Positions 33,378 to 44,896 of a stretch of 60,000 nt of DNA are shown in pieces (position 1 is the stretch's first letter; each line of letters begins with the position of its first letter). Source of the DNA: Strigamia acuminata (Eukaryota > Arthropoda > Chilopoda > Geophilomorpha > Linotaeniidae); contig OX442317.1 of the NCBI GenBank assembly GCA_949358305.1, forward strand, positions 11,352,186 to 11,412,185, in the 5' to 3' direction. The notes beneath the pieces are model-generated. The model saw only the letters and a program-made list of their open reading frames with translations, did no database searches and was not told where the DNA came from. The position numbers were made by a program, and so were the translations under genes.

Positions 33378-36300
33378 GGACGAAAAAAAGCGTCAAGAAG
33401 ACGCGCGTTTTGACGAAAAAGGACGACGAGACGATAAGATCCTCGACGGAGAATGGTGCCGAGAAGGTGCAAATTTTGATGGAAGTGGGCGACAAATTGG
33501 AGAAAACCACAACCAAAAATGATGAAGCCGAGGCAACGAAAATTTTGACAAGAGAAGATGACGAGTGGGCGAATCTGAACAAAAGTCTTATTTTATTCGA
33601 GGACAACGAGGCACCCGATGCAGACAAACTACAAGAAAAACAAGAACGGTGAGTAGAAACGCAAATTGTTTGATTTGAATCGCACCGAAGAAGTTATCGC
33701 GCGGTTTACATCTATAGCGCGCGCATATAACGCGCGGCTCAAAGCGTGCGAATTGCAATCCGTTTTTTTTTTTTTTTTGGCGCTCGATGCTAGTAACTTG
33801 CGATGATTTATTTGTTATTCTATTTAATCGTTTATTTATTTTTTTATTCCCCCCCCCCCACTAGACTCGATGACGGCAGACTCACGTCGACGATGCCGAG
33901 AACAGAGGATGTAACGGTTCTAAAAACACGCGTAGATTTCTTGTACCAGCAAGAAGAGGGACGTGGGACTAAATACACACAAATTGCGGAAGAATTACGC
34001 ACCCTTAATCAAAGGTTGAGTGTAATCGAAGAAAGACTCACGACCGCCAGTACATCGCAACACATGACCGCAAGTACATCGCAACGCGTGACCACTAGTG
34101 CGTCGCAACAGGCTATTTGGTCGTCCTACGACCACCTTAAGGTAACAACGACGACAATCAATCAGCTCATTCGTTCGTTCGTTTGTTCGTTCAATCATCT
34201 TTCTCGTTTAGGACAAACCTGTCATCGATACGAGAAATGGGGTGTGTTGGTTGTGTCCCGACAAAAACCAAGCCCCGAAGGGCCCCAAAGCCGACATATG
34301 TAATCACTGGCTGCATATACACAACGTTGGAAAAATCAAACCGGCCAGGGAGTTGTTGCGCAATCACGTTGGCAACTTTGAGAACTTTTGTCGGGTATTT
34401 CCTAGCGCGTACGCGCGCGATTCGTTTGTTCGCCTTTATTTACAATGTAAGCTGCGTAGCTCGGACATAACACCGTCCGGACAACTACGTGGTCCGGACA
34501 ATTTTGTCCGGGCCCGGGCCCAACCAATAAGGAGCGATGCTAGATTTACTCTTTGGTTTGGACGACTTCCCTTTCCGGATTCCGGGCAAAGCGGTGCATC
34601 CCATATAAGGAAAAAATTACCGTGTGGTTCGGACAAAAATAAAAAATGTCGATTTTCCAATGAAATAAATTAGAAAAAAAACAAAAACAAAAACACTAAA
34701 ATAAAAAAAAAAATAAATAAATAAAAAAAGGTATACACACCCTACAGAACGAACATCGCCTGGACTGGACAAATTTCTGGGCCCCATCCTACATCCGGGC
34801 TACATAGCTTACACTGTATTTCTTTATTTATTTGTTTGTTTATTTACTTATTTATTAATTTAATTTATTTATTTATTTATTTTTTTTTTTTTCCCCCATT
34901 TTCATTGATGTGATCATCTCAATCGTTCATCTCTTCTTCAACAGGCACTGATGTTAACGAGGAAGAAGGCGGACGACTGTCCTTTATGCAACACACGATC
35001 AAATAATATGCAATATCATTTGCGAGAGACACACAGATTCGACGTACTGCCCACATTTCTGAAGCTAAGTGGGAAGGGCACGAAGAGAGGAGGTGATACC
35101 CCTCCCCACCACAGTGGTGCTCGACAACAGCGAGGGAACGAGAAGAAGAAGGGTGACGAGGTGAGGGAAAAACAATTCGGTTTATTTGTCATTGACATTT
35201 TCTCTCTAGGCAATCGTGGTAACACCAAAGACCATGAAGTTGTTGCGAGAAGGATACACGCAATGGGAGAAGAACGTGAGTGTCTCGCCCCAAGGACCTG
35301 CCCGGGCAACTAGACTGATCGATTGTCCGTCTGTTTGTTTGTTTGTTTTATTTCAGCAACCCATCGATTTGAATCGACAAGCTCGGGCCCTAAAGTTTTT
35401 GTTCGGGAAGACACGACCCGACGACGACGACAGTAGCGACATCGAAGACGACGAAGACGAAGGCGAAGACGAAGACGAAGGCGAAGACGAAGGCGATGGA
35501 AACGGTGGAAACGACGGCGGTCGCGTCGGACATGGTCGCGGCACCGCTCCTGGACGCGGGATGAAGCGCGATTGCGGTCTAATCGCTAGCATTGCGAAGA
35601 GCAAACGCGAACGTGAGGCTAAACAAATACGTGGACGCGGGCCGACTCCCACTACAAAGTCGTCGCCATCGTCGTCGTCGTCGCCGGACAATGACAAACC
35701 GGATCCGTTCAAGGTAAAGGAAAGGGATCCTTTCCGCTGCTCTCATTAATTTGGTGGTTCGTGTTTGACTGAAATTTCAGACAGCCTTGTATCGCGAGAA
35801 ACGAGACATCACGGGAAGCAAATGCGACAGTGTTTACTGCGCGGAGTCGACTAGTCCGCGACTGAGTTGCAAATCGTGTTCCTCTTCGGTACACGAAGAA
35901 TGTGTGGGGCGGACATGGACCAACCGGAAAAGCTACACCAAGTTCTTTTGTAGCGGTTGTCGTAAAATTCCTCCCGCTCCTATCACGAAACTGCGGTGAG
36001 TGTTTTCTTTCATTTTATTCTGTAATTAACTATAATTTTTTTGGCCACACCGTAGTCTAATTCGCTTGTTCATTTTTTTGCTAAACTAGTTTTAATTATT
36101 TTACACAGGTACTCCACTTACTCGATTGAGCAAAATCTCACCAAACACTTCAACATCTGCTTCCAACACGTCGCAGACGTACTCAATGGAAAGGTTAAAA
36201 GTTGGCGGATGAACCTCTTTGACAAAGGTGCCCCGAAGCGATCGTCCATGTCGACCGACCGACACGATTTACTGATCCAAGACGAAGAACTGGTACAGAC

Positions 36301-36684
36301 TATAGATTTTTTATTATTTTTATATGTTTTTGTTTGTTTGTTTGTTTGTTTGTTTGTTTGTTTGTTTGTTTGTTTGTTTGTTTGTTTGTTCTTTGCTTTC
36401 GTTCGATTGAATTTTGCTCATTTACATTTCAGTGCAAACGTTTTGCTCATTCTATTATAAAGAAAATAAGCACGGACCTGCCCATAAAAACACAGTATGC
36501 GCAGACGTGGGGACCAGACGGAATTGAAACGTTCATGACAGCGGTCGCAATTCCCGAATTTCTGACCCGATTGATCTCTAAGATCGAGGACATCGATCGG
36601 GACCACGCAGACTTTTTCCTGGCTAATGTGGATCGCCCGCGGTATTTTGTTGACGATTTGAAAGACACGCGTGCCAGTCCGTGA
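33378..36684 (+). CDS. Zinc-finger and PHD-like protein, 5' end lost in gap
   Basis: Nine exons are visible: up to 33648, 33865-34141, 34212-34394 (3' end uncertain), 34945-35160, 35210-35275, 35357-35713, 35781-35995, 36109-36292 and 36433-36684. GT/AG sites and phases agree, giving about 670 residues plus a missing N-terminus. In order: acidic/charged start; a helical stretch with AEELRTLNQRLSVIEERL (coiled coil) and three TSQ repeats; a Cys/His segment (CWLC ... CNHWLHIH); a C2H2-like finger (CPLC ... HLRETH); an acidic DDDD/EDE tract; a Ser-rich basic stretch; a PHD/zinc-ribbon-like finger (KCDSVYC, CKSC, HEEC, CSGC); and a C-terminal domain with CFQHVADVLNGKVKSWRMN. I do not recognise the whole protein. 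It ends 990 bases before the piggyBac transposase on the same strand. The domains suggest nuclear DNA or chromatin binding; this is inference. Confidence 0.75.
36326..36390. repeat. (TTTG)n microsatellite in an intron
   Basis: About 15 TTTG units in the last intron of the zinc-finger gene. Confidence 0.95.
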
Positions 36685-37673
36685 AACGGCACAGTTTGTC
36701 AGATTTTCTTTTCTATTTTTTATTTTTCATTTGCGGTTTCGAATAAACAAACACGCACCCCGTTTCGCATTGTTTTTCTTTCGTTTATTTATTTATCCAT
36801 GCGTTTAACAAAATTTTCAGCACATAAATTGTTGTTGTGTAAAATTGCACACGCACGCGCGGTTGATTATATACACGCGCGTCCGATTTCCATACTCGCC
36901 TCTCGACCGCGCGAGCCTTGTGAAAGCCCCGTGGTTTCCCATCATCCCTCGGTTCATCCTACACGCGTTCGCACGACGACGGCGTGGCAGCGAGTAGTTG
37001 GTCAACTGCCAAGTACTTTTCCAGCGAGAAAAAGAGGAAGAAAATTGAATCAACCGGTCTATCAACCGGCCTATCTATCGAATTAAGCAGGTATGTTGAC
37101 GAGCGAGCGCCATGTTCGCGGACGGACACAGACGGGAACCACAAGCGGTGTAATTGTCACCATCTTGCTCCCACAGATATTTCGAGAGAAATATTTGACG
37201 AAAATAGCGTGGGTAGATATTTTCACCAGTTGCATTCAAAAGCTAACATAATTTGTATTTTACTTTAAATTTAAATGAAGATTGGCATCATTTACCAACC
37301 CGCGCGCCATTTAATGACCGCGCGTTATTTGCAAACCCGAACCCCCTATTATCAGATACCCGTGTCCAACCCTTCTCGGAGGTTTGTTAAAAGATCTACT
37401 CGACCGACTCTGGTAAATCGCGAAGAAAGGTGCACCAAATGTTGTCGCAATAATGCATATACATATCGTGGGAATATCCTGCATCCTATTTTCCCTGAAA
37501 TACCAATGCAAATAGCCACCCGCGCTATTTCCACTGCAAAATTTTCTCGTTCGTCCGTACTTATTTTACTTTACTTTACTTTACTTTACTTTACTTTACT
37601 TTACTTTACTTTACTTTTTTTTTTTGTTTTTTTTTTTTTGTTTTTTTTGTTTTGTTTTGTTTTGCCTAGGTCC
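36685..37673. other. Spacer before the transposase
   Basis: Holds AATAAA at about 36740 for the upstream gene, a GC-richer stretch (36840-37150) and a pyrimidine-rich region. A 5' untranslated exon of the transposase is likely here, since its start codon sits four bases after a strong acceptor. (TTTAC)n occupies 37565-37615. Confidence 0.45.
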
Positions 37674-39987
37674 ATGACGGACGGTTTTCCAAAAACGCCC
37701 AACGACACGCGCGTATGGGCCGCCACGACGACGCGGTACCGACAGGACGTCGGATTCGACGGCGAAACACCCGGCTATCGCGGCCGATGCGTGGCTACCA
37801 GCTCGGAATTAGACTATTTCGAGGAACTCTTCGGCGAGGCGGCCCGCTTCACCGTGACGGCGACGAACCGGGCCATTCGGAGAGAGGCGAAGCAGGAGAA
37901 AGAAGTGGGAAGAACGCGAGTACAGGTGTTGGGAAAAGTTGACGCACACGTTGCACACGTCGTTCACGGGGGTTCTCAGACGCGCTTTTGGTTGATTGTT
38001 CGTATAATATACATGTTTTTCGTTTTAGACGCGTTCGATGCAACGACCACGAGGTCCGAGAACTAGACAAAGAACGTTGGTCGCCGTGGCTTGCGGTAGT
38101 GGCGCTGGAGCACCCGGACCACAACGCAGTGTTTTGAGAGTGTGTATCACCGCGGCCGACAGAAGGGCAGCCGAGCTGGCCGCCGGGCGACAGCCCCGAC
38201 TTCCGTCTCGATCGCAACACCCGCCACAACCGAGAGGGACAGCGACAAGGGCGCGCGCGCGGGTCCGCCCTCTAACGCTCGATGAGTTTTATGTATATCT
38301 AGGGATCCACGTCTTGGCCGGCTACAACAAACAACCCGAATTGCGACACTACTGGTCGAGCAGCAACGTCGGCGATCTCGGTGCACCGGCCGTTGGGCGA
38401 GCCATGACACACAAGAGGTTTCAGGAGATTTCGCGGTACCTTCATTACGGCACGCAACCGTCCTACCAACGGTTGCACGTTACCGGCTCTGCACGCGGCC
38501 CCGATGGCGGCAGCACAACGGCGGAAAGGGTGTCATTTTTGAAAGAACGCGAACAGGACGACCGCGCGATGAAAGTTCGCTTGTTCGCCGACCTGGTCAA
38601 CAAACGCTTCCGCGCATGTCGGCAACCAAGGACGACGCTCTGCATTGACGAGTCGATGATCGCCTTCCGAGGTCGATCAAAGATAAAAGTGCGTACATTT
38701 ATTTATTCATCCAGTTGTCTACATTTGTTCATTCGTTCGGCAAATTTCTTCCAGGTCTTCCAACCGGCCAAACCCATCAAATGGGGATTTGAACTTTTCA
38801 CGTTGTGCGAAGCGGGCACCGGCTACGTGCTGAACGACGAGGTGCACTTGGGTAAGCGCACCAAGATGTATTTTGACCCGGACGAAGAGCCGGAACCAGA
38901 GTGAGTCAATTCATCGCCTTTTCTATTTCACCTCGGATTGCTTTACTCCAAACTTGCTAGGTATCCGGGTAGTGTCCTCGGACGCATCGTCGTATACGTG
39001 GCCAGACACTATCTCGGCATGGGGTACACTATCGCCTGCGATAATCGATTTTCGTCCGCCGTGTTATTCGAACACCTCTTCACCCGCCACAACACCATGG
39101 CCGTGGGGACGCTGCGGGCCAATTCGGCCCAGATGCCATCAGATTTTTCGACACTCAGACGATATCAAGGCAACCGGAGAGGTAACGCATTTGCTCGGAC
39201 GTGAACGCGCGTTTGATTTATTCAATTATTAATTTTTATTCTATCTATCTCTCTCATTTTTTTTTTTTGTAGGCGATTTCATACAACGACAAAACGGTCG
39301 GTTGGTGCTCACTGCGTGGAGAGACACAACCACCGTGAGTTTGCTCAGTACGAACGTCGACCCACTGTCAGCGGCCGGCCGTGTCTTGCGTCGTATCGGT
39401 GGCAGGAACGTGGATATTGCATGTCCGGCGCCCGCACTGTCCTACATCGAAAATTTTCATTGGGTAGACGTCTTGAACCGACTTGTCTCCTCATTCCACA
39501 TCGGACGCCGGTCCAGTTATTGGCACCGATACTTCTTCTTTCAAAAGCTGAATCAAGGTGGGATCAAGGCCCCAATCTCTGATTATTATCATTATTGTTA
39601 TCGTTACAATCTTAATCTCGACTCGTCGTTTTCCATTTATTCCCCGCAGTGTGTGTCAACGCCCGAATCAACATGCGCGAAGTCACAGCCTCCGCGCGCG
39701 GCGATCGATCGCAATTACAATTCCAAAGGGCACTTGTCGCTCAACTCTTGGCTCGGGAGAGGACGAGGACGACGACCACGGCCTCGCGCGCGGCCCTACC
39801 TACTGGACCCGTCGTCCATCGAATGGAGCACGCGGGGAAAAGTTGTCGATGCGTGGTGTGTCGCGAGGTCCACAAAGAACGCCACGAGAGCAGTTTCTGG
39901 TGCGCTCCCTGCCGGACCCACCTATGTCGCCCACGCTACCGCAATTGTTTCCAACTCCACGAAGCCGGCGCCGGTAGATTGCCGTGA
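37674..39987 (+). CDS. piggyBac-type transposase, intact, six exons
   Basis: Cut-and-paste DNA transposase of the DDD/RNase-H-like piggyBac family. Exons: 37674-37925, 38029-38688, 38755-38900, 38961-39181, 39273-39557 and 39650-39987, with consistent GT/AG and phase; 633 residues. The N-terminal DDE_Tnp_1_7-type region shows DYFEELFG and ATNRAIRR, then LTLDEFYVYLGIHVLAGYNK, LRHYWSS and RFQEISRYLHYGT. Catalytic Asp 1 is in LCIDESMIAFRGR, Asp 2 in IACDNRFSSAVLFEHL, and Asp 3 in NFHWVDVLNRL. The C-terminus is the Cys-rich DNA-binding finger (CVVC, CAPC, LC, NCFQLHE). Length matches the family (about 550-650). All key residues are kept and no stop interrupts it, so it may be active or domesticated; intron richness is unusual for a mobile copy. 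The weakest junction is the GTGTTG donor after exon 1, and an Ala/Arg-rich insert follows it. Confidence 0.93.
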
Positions 39988-40016
39988 TTTTCTATGCTCT
40001 TTTGTTTGTAAAACTC

Positions 40017-40062
40017 AATAAATAAATAAATAAATAAACAAATAAATAAATAAATAAATAAA
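40017..40062. repeat. (AATA)n microsatellite after transposase
   Basis: About eleven AATA-type units immediately after the transposase stop; AATAAA signals are embedded. An (AAT)n run follows at about 40149-40190. Confidence 0.9.
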
Positions 40063-40154
40063 CTTTTATGATTTCCACCAGAACATGTAACAATTTTTTT
40101 ATCTATTTATCGTGTGATAGATGCAGCGGTGGCGATGATGAGATGACAATAATA

Positions 40155-40189
<35 letters not shown>

Positions 40190-40256
40190 TAAAATAAGAA
40201 TGGGCATCAATTGACTCGTTGGTCTCGCGTCGGTTTTTGTATCGTCCGAGTCGCCC

Positions 40257-41607
40257 TCAAATTGTTTCGGGTTTTTCTGGTTGCTCGGTTTGAATGGCTT
40301 TGTCAAAAAGATCCGGGGGACGACTCAACTTTGGACACGACCCCTAAAAAGAGAGAGAATGAAGGGGGGGGGGAGGAAAAAAAAAAATTAGAAAGAGAAA
40401 GAAAGAAAGAGATAGATACACTCACGAATCTGGCGATCAACCGCGAACTCCGTTCTTGGTTATGTCGAATTTGCCACTCCTTCCGCAACCGCTCTTTGAG
40501 ACTTTCCACCAGCACTTCGAGTGCCTCTATCTTCGCCGCCCGAACCCCCAGCTCCGTTGAATTATTTTTCAACTGCTCCGCATAACCCCCTACATACCGG
40601 GCCCACGATACTCCTTGTCCGGGTGGGTGCATCGCCCACTCCCGCTGCTGCCTTAGGTCTTCTTCGCGACACTTCTTCTGCCTCTCTAGGTCCTTTTTGC
40701 GCCACTCCTCCAACTGAATTTTTTTTTCTCGCTCCAGTTGCGCGAGACGAAATCGTAATTGATGCTCCTCATATTCCTTATGGTATTTCAATTGTTGTCG
40801 GTATTCTTTTTGGTGCCACGCATCCAGATCTTTCATCCTCTCTGTGATCATCAATTTTTCTTTTTCCTCCAGTTGCCCTCGAAGCGATCCTATCTCTCGC
40901 TTCAACTCCCCCAACTCGTCATCCACGACTCGACGCAACTGTCGCTGCTCCTCTCGTGTTTGTTGAATTTGCGCCAATAGAAACCGCGCGCTCATTGATT
41001 CTCCATTTTCTCGCCCTTCCTCTCCAATCGCGCGTTTCCGTTTCTCTCCAATCGCGCGTTCCCGATCCTCTCCAATCGCGCGTTCCAAATCCTCTCCAAT
41101 CGCGCGTTCCAGATCTTCTCCAATCGCGCGTTTCCGATTCTCCTCAATCGCGAGTTCCCGTTCCATCTCGACATCTTCTCCCATCGCGGGTCGCTCATCT
41201 CCTCCTCCTCCCTCGTTTGGTACTTCCACCTCAACCACCCCAATCTAGAGACACAGACCAGTAGATGGGTAAGTAAGTAAGTAAATGGACGAATTAATGA
41301 ATCGAGGTGAACCAAGGCACGACATTACAGATTCTCACTTCGATTTCGGGTTCCTCTTTAGCACTGCACAACGGTGCGTCGTTGACGTTGGCGGCGGCGG
41401 CGGCGACAATAGTGAGGGTGGCGTCATCGTCCCCTTCCTCGTCATCGACCTGGAAATAATTAATCAATCATATCAGAAAAATATGCACATACGCGCCGTA
41501 CTACTCCGTTTAATAGCCCGGGTTCATAAGGATGTAAACGCGCTTACCACGATAACGGGAATAGGTGGCCATCTTGGTCGCCTCTCTTCTTCACGCTTCG
41601 GTTCCAT
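40257..41607 (-). CDS. Coiled-coil protein of the piggyBac cluster
   Basis: Exons on the minus strand: 41548-41607, 41339-41449, 40426-41244 and 40257-40343, all phase 0; 358 residues. It starts MEPKREEERRPRWPP directly after a CAG acceptor, implying an untranslated or alternative upstream exon near 41.6-41.8 kb. An acidic stretch and a run of alanines come first. Then there are five to six copies of an 8-residue RAIGEDLE-type repeat, followed by about 150 residues of Glu/Lys/Arg/Gln heptad-rich coiled coil (ELKREIGSLRGQLEEKEKL and similar). The short last exon ends in QPEKPETI. It is convergent with the transposase, with only 270 bases between the stops. No enzyme motif is present. A structural or oligomerising role is inferred. 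Confidence 0.7.
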
Positions 41608-41841
41608 CTGAAAACAGACAATTTCGACACCGCTGAGAGAATAAAACGACGATGGTGGTGGCAACACCAATGTTGGTTTGTTGTGCCACGAGTTTCCGGT
41701 TGTCGGGAAAGTAGGATAGTTGGACCACTCGCTGTGTGACGCCGTCGAGCGAGGGGGCAGCCACACGTGCGCGGCGAACTGAAATGTCGTGACACTACGG
41801 CGCTATGACGCGATACCTAGTGACATTAATTGCAAACAAAA

Positions 41842-41842
<1 letters not shown>

Positions 41843-41880
<38 letters not shown>

Positions 41881-41905
41881 ACAACAAACAACAAACAACA
41901 ACACC
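41843..41905. repeat. (CAA)n microsatellite
   Basis: About 13 CAA units followed by imperfect ACAACAA copies. Confidence 0.9.
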
Positions 41906-41928
41906 GATAACGGCGACCTTTTATCGTC

Positions 41929-42137
41929 GGTCCAGGTGGTCGAGTGGGTAGTCACCCGCCTTACGGAGTCGTGGGTCGTGGGTTCGAGTCTCGACTCTCC
42001 CGAATTTTCGTTTCAGTCGATCTTCTTCATATCTACGGGATAAATATTCAAAAAAGACGATGTGTACGTGCCATTACACATACTCCCTTCCCCAGGGCCT
42101 GTGGGAGGGGGGGGAGGGGTCGAAAGATTTGATCCCT
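41929..42137 (+). mobile_element. tRNA-derived SINE
   Basis: Head 41929-42000 carries RNA polymerase III boxes: A box TGGTCGAGTGG (41937-41947) and B box GGTTCGAGTCT (41981-41991), 34 bases apart. It does not fold into a proper acceptor stem, so it is not a tRNA gene. A non-tRNA body follows (GTGCCATTACACATACTCCC), then a G-rich stretch and a T-rich tail merging into TTTA repeats. Confidence 0.7.
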
Positions 42138-42258
42138 TTTATTTATTTACTTATTTTTTTTTTGGTTTTATTTAATTTATTTACGTTTTAAACTACTTAT
42201 TCAGTCGTCGTAACTAAACGACGAACGGATCTCTCATCTGTTTTGTTTCTCTATGATA

Positions 42259-42260
42259 TT

Positions 42261-42303
<43 letters not shown>

Positions 42304-42305
42304 TT
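42259..42305. repeat. (TTTA)n microsatellite
   Basis: About eleven TTTA units. Confidence 0.95.
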
Positions 42306-42748
42306 TTTTTTTTTTTTAAATTTTTGAAGGGTTCCACCAACGCCACATCCATCTACTATGTCGTACAAGATCGGAAAACCTCCCGGAGCGGTGACGGAAG
42401 CGGATAGTCACGGTCACGCAATTAGGCGCTCGGTCACGCGCGCGATCATTGCGTTTTATCCATTTTTTCACATCTTTTATTCAAATTTAATAAAATGTCA
42501 CACTGAATCGATCGAATGCATTAGTTTAATGGACCGAACGAAAATAAAATTATACAAACTTTTTCCATAATTTGAGAAAAAGGAAAGAGAAAAACACATA
42601 CACACACACACACACACACAGGTGCAGCGAAGTGAAACAATTGCAAAACAGACAAATAAATAAATAAATGGACGAATGAACCGAATAAATGAATAAACTG
42701 AACAGCAAATAAAGTTTTGTTCCTTTAGGCGCACCCCCTCCCCCCCCC
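42306..42748. other. Spacer, nothing recognised
   Basis: Contains a short (AC)n run near 42600 and AT-rich DNA. No gene seen. Confidence 0.5.
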
Positions 42749-43310
42749 CTAATACTCCATCGAACCATCACTATCGTTGATAGTCTTTCCGGCATCCTTT
42801 CCCCTCCCGTCGCAATCTTCTTCTCCATCGCCTTCGCTTTCCTCCTCCTCTTCGATCTTCTCCAGGCGCTCTCGCCACCTCGCTTCCATACCCAACACAA
42901 CTCTCTCCATTCTTGCCATCATCTCCTCGAATCCTTTTGCCACCGTCTTCTCGATCCTCCCCATCCTTTTCATCACCGCCTTCTCAATCTTGTCCGCAAC
43001 TATTCTTTCCACCTTCCTGGCACCTGGTGTCCTTGGTGTCAAGAGCGACCTCTGAAAAACGAGGAAAGAGAATTAACGAATACACAAATAAATAGGTGGG
43101 CGAAAATTTTGATAGAATACTGACCCTTCTTCTTTTTGCGGGAGGGCCCTCTTTCTTCGAATCCACCGAGCGACGTTTATTAGACGCCCCGGAACAAATG
43201 ATCGTCGACGGCGGCGGGGAACAACCGATCGTCGACGGCGGCGACTTATAGTCGACGCACTGCAAAATGGAGACAGGAGACGACATGGTGGATTCCATTT
43301 TTTCTTCCAT
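42749..43310 (-). CDS. Small basic/acidic coiled-coil protein
   Basis: Two exons, 43125-43310 and 42749-43051, phase 0, 162 residues. The N-terminal half is Ser/Pro-rich with a tandem PPSTIGCS / PPPSTIICS motif and a basic patch AKRRRRSLLTPR, a likely nuclear localisation signal created across the splice junction. The C-terminal half is helical with KxxEKxVxKRMGRIEKTVAK heptads and an acidic tail (EEEEESEGDGEED). Not recognised. It is transcribed away from the alanine-rich gene. Confidence 0.6.
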
Positions 43311-43799
43311 GAAAAAAAAAAATAAAAAAAAAAAAAAGTAATAAAGTGAAAACAAAACACGCGGGATTATGGTTTTAATGTCGGGAACCTGGAAATCGAG
43401 ACGCCATTTTTGTCAACGAAACGTTATATTTTATTACGTTTCAATAACGAGAATGGCCACTTTTGACTGACTAAAAAATTGATAAAAACGATAATTTATG
43501 ACGAAAAGAAAAAGAAAGAAAAGACGCTATTCCGGTACTGGGAACCGGGAATTCCCGAAAAAAGAGAAAACGAAAACCCCGCGCGAGACGTTAAACTCAA
43601 TATCGCTTGGTTTCTGTTGGCGGCGACAACAACAACGTGGGGCGGAAAAATAAAAAATGGCTACGCGCGTGGCTCGCCAAATTCCACGTGGATATGCGTT
43701 TGGGCGCGTGTTTGGACGTGCATTTAGGAGTGCGGGTGGGCGAGTTTTGTGTGTGTATGTATGTGTGTATGTGAATATGTGAAATGGTTAACTTACCTT

Positions 43800-44160
43800 T
43801 TAACGTTCTCACACGGTTGGTCGACAGTGAGCGAGTGTGAGCAAGTGAGTGGATGAGTCCACGCGACAGATGGCGGCAACGGCCAAACTTATTTATTTAT
43901 TTTATTTTCTTTTTTTTTTTCTTTTTCTTTTTCTTTTAATTACTTAATTTATCAATTATTTTAATAATTCACCAATAAATATTTTTTCTTTAATTTTCAC
44001 CCATTTTATTTTTCAAACACACGCGGTTGTATACACGCGACGCTAGCGACGCGTTTAACCCGGTGTCGGAACCATTAACCACAGCGAAGCAAACGAAGCA
44101 CCATTGGCTTCCCGGTATCGCACCTCGACTCGCGCATTTACCGTAAGTAAACAATGGATT
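43800..44160. promoter_or_regulatory. Candidate bidirectional promoter
   Basis: A minus-strand untranslated exon seems to end at the GTAAGT donor near 43795 (AAAAG before it), leading to the gene at 42749-43310. A plus-strand one ends at GTAAGT near 44142 (TTTACC before it), leading to the gene at 44684-45312. The roughly 300 bases between would serve both. No TATA box was found. Confidence 0.35.
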
Positions 44161-44629
44161 GTTTCCGGAGGGAATTTGTCCGAATTGAATCAATTCGGCA
44201 ATTTATCGATCGAGGGTTTGAACAATTGTTCGATAGACGAATTTGAGGAGGAGCGAACAAACAAACAAATAATTAGACAGACGGGCGCGATGAAGCGTAG
44301 CGAGTGTTTCTCGTCTCCGCCGTGTTGACGGAACGCGACATACATACCAGATTTCGGCAACAACTGTGGCACAATAACTCGAAAACCAACGTCCAATCTA
44401 GCCTGACCGAACAACGCAAAACAAAACACTACAAAATAAATCAAAATAACGAACAAATAGACGGTAAATTAAAAAATTCAAAACAGAATTTCCAATTTCA
44501 AGTTGTTAAATCGTCCTCGATGCAGTGTTATTGCCGACATCGGGTTTATATGTTCCGTCAACATGCATCCCAGCTTCGACTCAGGTTTCTTCTCCGCTTA
44601 TTTCGTTCAATTTTTATTATCTCTTATCT

Positions 44630-44660
<31 letters not shown>

Positions 44661-44683
44661 TTTTTTATATTTTCGTTTCCTAG

Positions 44684-44861
44684 ATGGCAGACAGTGATGA
44701 TGAACGATCGCGTCGAATCAGAGGACGGGGTAGGGCGGCGTGGAGGGGTGTCCCCTCGATTAACGAGAGGTGGGCGTCGCCCCTACCCCGCCCTCAGCAG
44801 TTCGCACTTAGACGCGACGCCCAACCGAGGTGAGTAAATTGCAAATTGACACGATTGGTCG

Positions 44862-44896
<35 letters not shown>

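Noticed and set aside
33023-33640. Frames spanning the N run
   Set aside because: Undetermined bases cannot support a protein.
35353-35712. Minus-strand Ser/Pro-rich frame
   Set aside because: Complement of the Asp/Glu-rich exon of the zinc-finger gene, which has matching splice sites.
41929-42000. tRNA gene (Val-like, TAC in the loop position)
   Set aside because: A and B boxes are present but acceptor and anticodon stems do not pair, and a SINE body follows.
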